Assembly: GCA_031556525.1 (NCBI GenBank)
Contig: JAVBSS010000014.1
Span: forward strand, 1-64,000
Length of the DNA stretch: 64,000 nt
Direction: 5' to 3'
Source of the DNA: JAVBSN01 sp031556525
Lineage (GTDB): Bacteria > Bacillota > Clostridia > Lachnospirales > Lachnospiraceae
Position numbers and translations under genes: made by a program. Under the pieces are notes generated by a model, which saw only the letters and a program-made list of their open reading frames with translations, was not told the origin of the DNA and did no database searches. Position 1 is the first letter of the stretch; the number at the start of each line of letters is the position of its first letter. Shown one piece after another: positions 63,894 to 64,000 of the stretch.

Positions 63894-64000
63894 TTAGTAA
63901 TTCTCAGCCTTCTCATGAAAATATGCTTGTGGATGATTACACACTGGACATTCTTCTGGTGCTTTCTTTCCTACTACAACATGTCCACAGTTAGAACAGA
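63894..64000 (-). CDS. Rubrerythrin, C-terminal rubredoxin-like end (partial)
   Basis: The reverse strand reads, up to the stop at 63894, a 34-residue tail with Cys-x-x-Cys in CSNCGHVVVGKK and Cys-x-x-Cys in ECPVCNHPQAYF, ending AENY. This is the rubredoxin-like iron site at the end of rubrerythrin, a peroxide-reducing protein of anaerobes. The diiron domain lies beyond the window. Confidence 0.93.
   Translation of the reverse strand, partial: CSNCGHVVVGKKAPEECPVCNHPQAYFHEKAENY

Overview
The window is AT-rich, has dense coding, and carries typical low-GC Gram-positive features: strong AGGAGG-type ribosome binding sites, occasional TTG and GTG starts, and TTGACA/TATAAT promoters. The gene set points to a strictly anaerobic, probably spore-forming member of the Clostridia, most like the Lachnospiraceae. 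Evidence includes pyruvate phosphate dikinase, indolepyruvate:ferredoxin oxidoreductase, single-chain glycyl-tRNA synthetase, an alpha/beta-type SASP, the radical-SAM/TIGR03915-like repair pair and rubrerythrin. I cannot assign a genus. No tRNA, rRNA, prophage, insertion sequence or CRISPR array was seen. The sequence reads as chromosomal core with small accessory modules.

Layout. 1-6 kb: 3' part of the map is the N-terminal half of ppdK, then an iorA-iorB-paaK-like unit with its own promoter, then two small zinc-ribbon membrane proteins. 6-13 kb: a leftward housekeeping run M16 protease, era, recO, lipoprotein, glyS, closed by a good terminator. 13-16 kb: WYL-type regulator and the radical SAM/DUF4130-type pair. 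16-24 kb: moxR, DUF58, transglutaminase-like membrane protein, a TerB-AAA ATPase and a chemotaxis receptor, tightly packed. 24-31 kb: serS, a Cof-type phosphatase, a 702-aa protein of unknown family and a membrane-anchored MutS-like ATPase. 31-37 kb: an acidic membrane protein, SASP, a BlaI/BlaR1-like pair, a methyltransferase with hslO, and a RelBE-type toxin-antitoxin pair. 37-45 kb: an ECF sigma/anti-sigma operon with two membrane proteins, purKE, an M29-type aminopeptidase with a long N-terminal extension, an HD hydrolase and a VanZ-like protein. 45-49 kb: a MacAB-like exporter with a palindrome inside its promoter. 49-57 kb: hflX, a TPR protein, a second ECF sigma/anti-sigma pair and a tandem array of five paralogous two-TM proteins. 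57-61 kb: copper homeostasis (copZ-like, csoR, copA) and a split YeeE/YedE transporter. 61-64 kb: catalase, an alpha/beta hydrolase and the 3' end of rubrerythrin.

Most striking observations: (1) the five-paralog array, whose members share an extracytoplasmic domain and end in a conserved SKFKLKE-type C-terminus after a variable tail; (2) a shared motif TTGAAR-N18-CGTTAT upstream of both ECF sigma genes; (3) several promoters whose -35/-10 spacer is occupied by a palindrome (copA with a CsoR-type operator, the macAB-like operon, iorAB); (4) a structured, locally GC-richer palindromic segment between copA and csoR. Start codons of about a dozen genes were moved downstream of the longest open frame because the ribosome binding site lies inside that frame.
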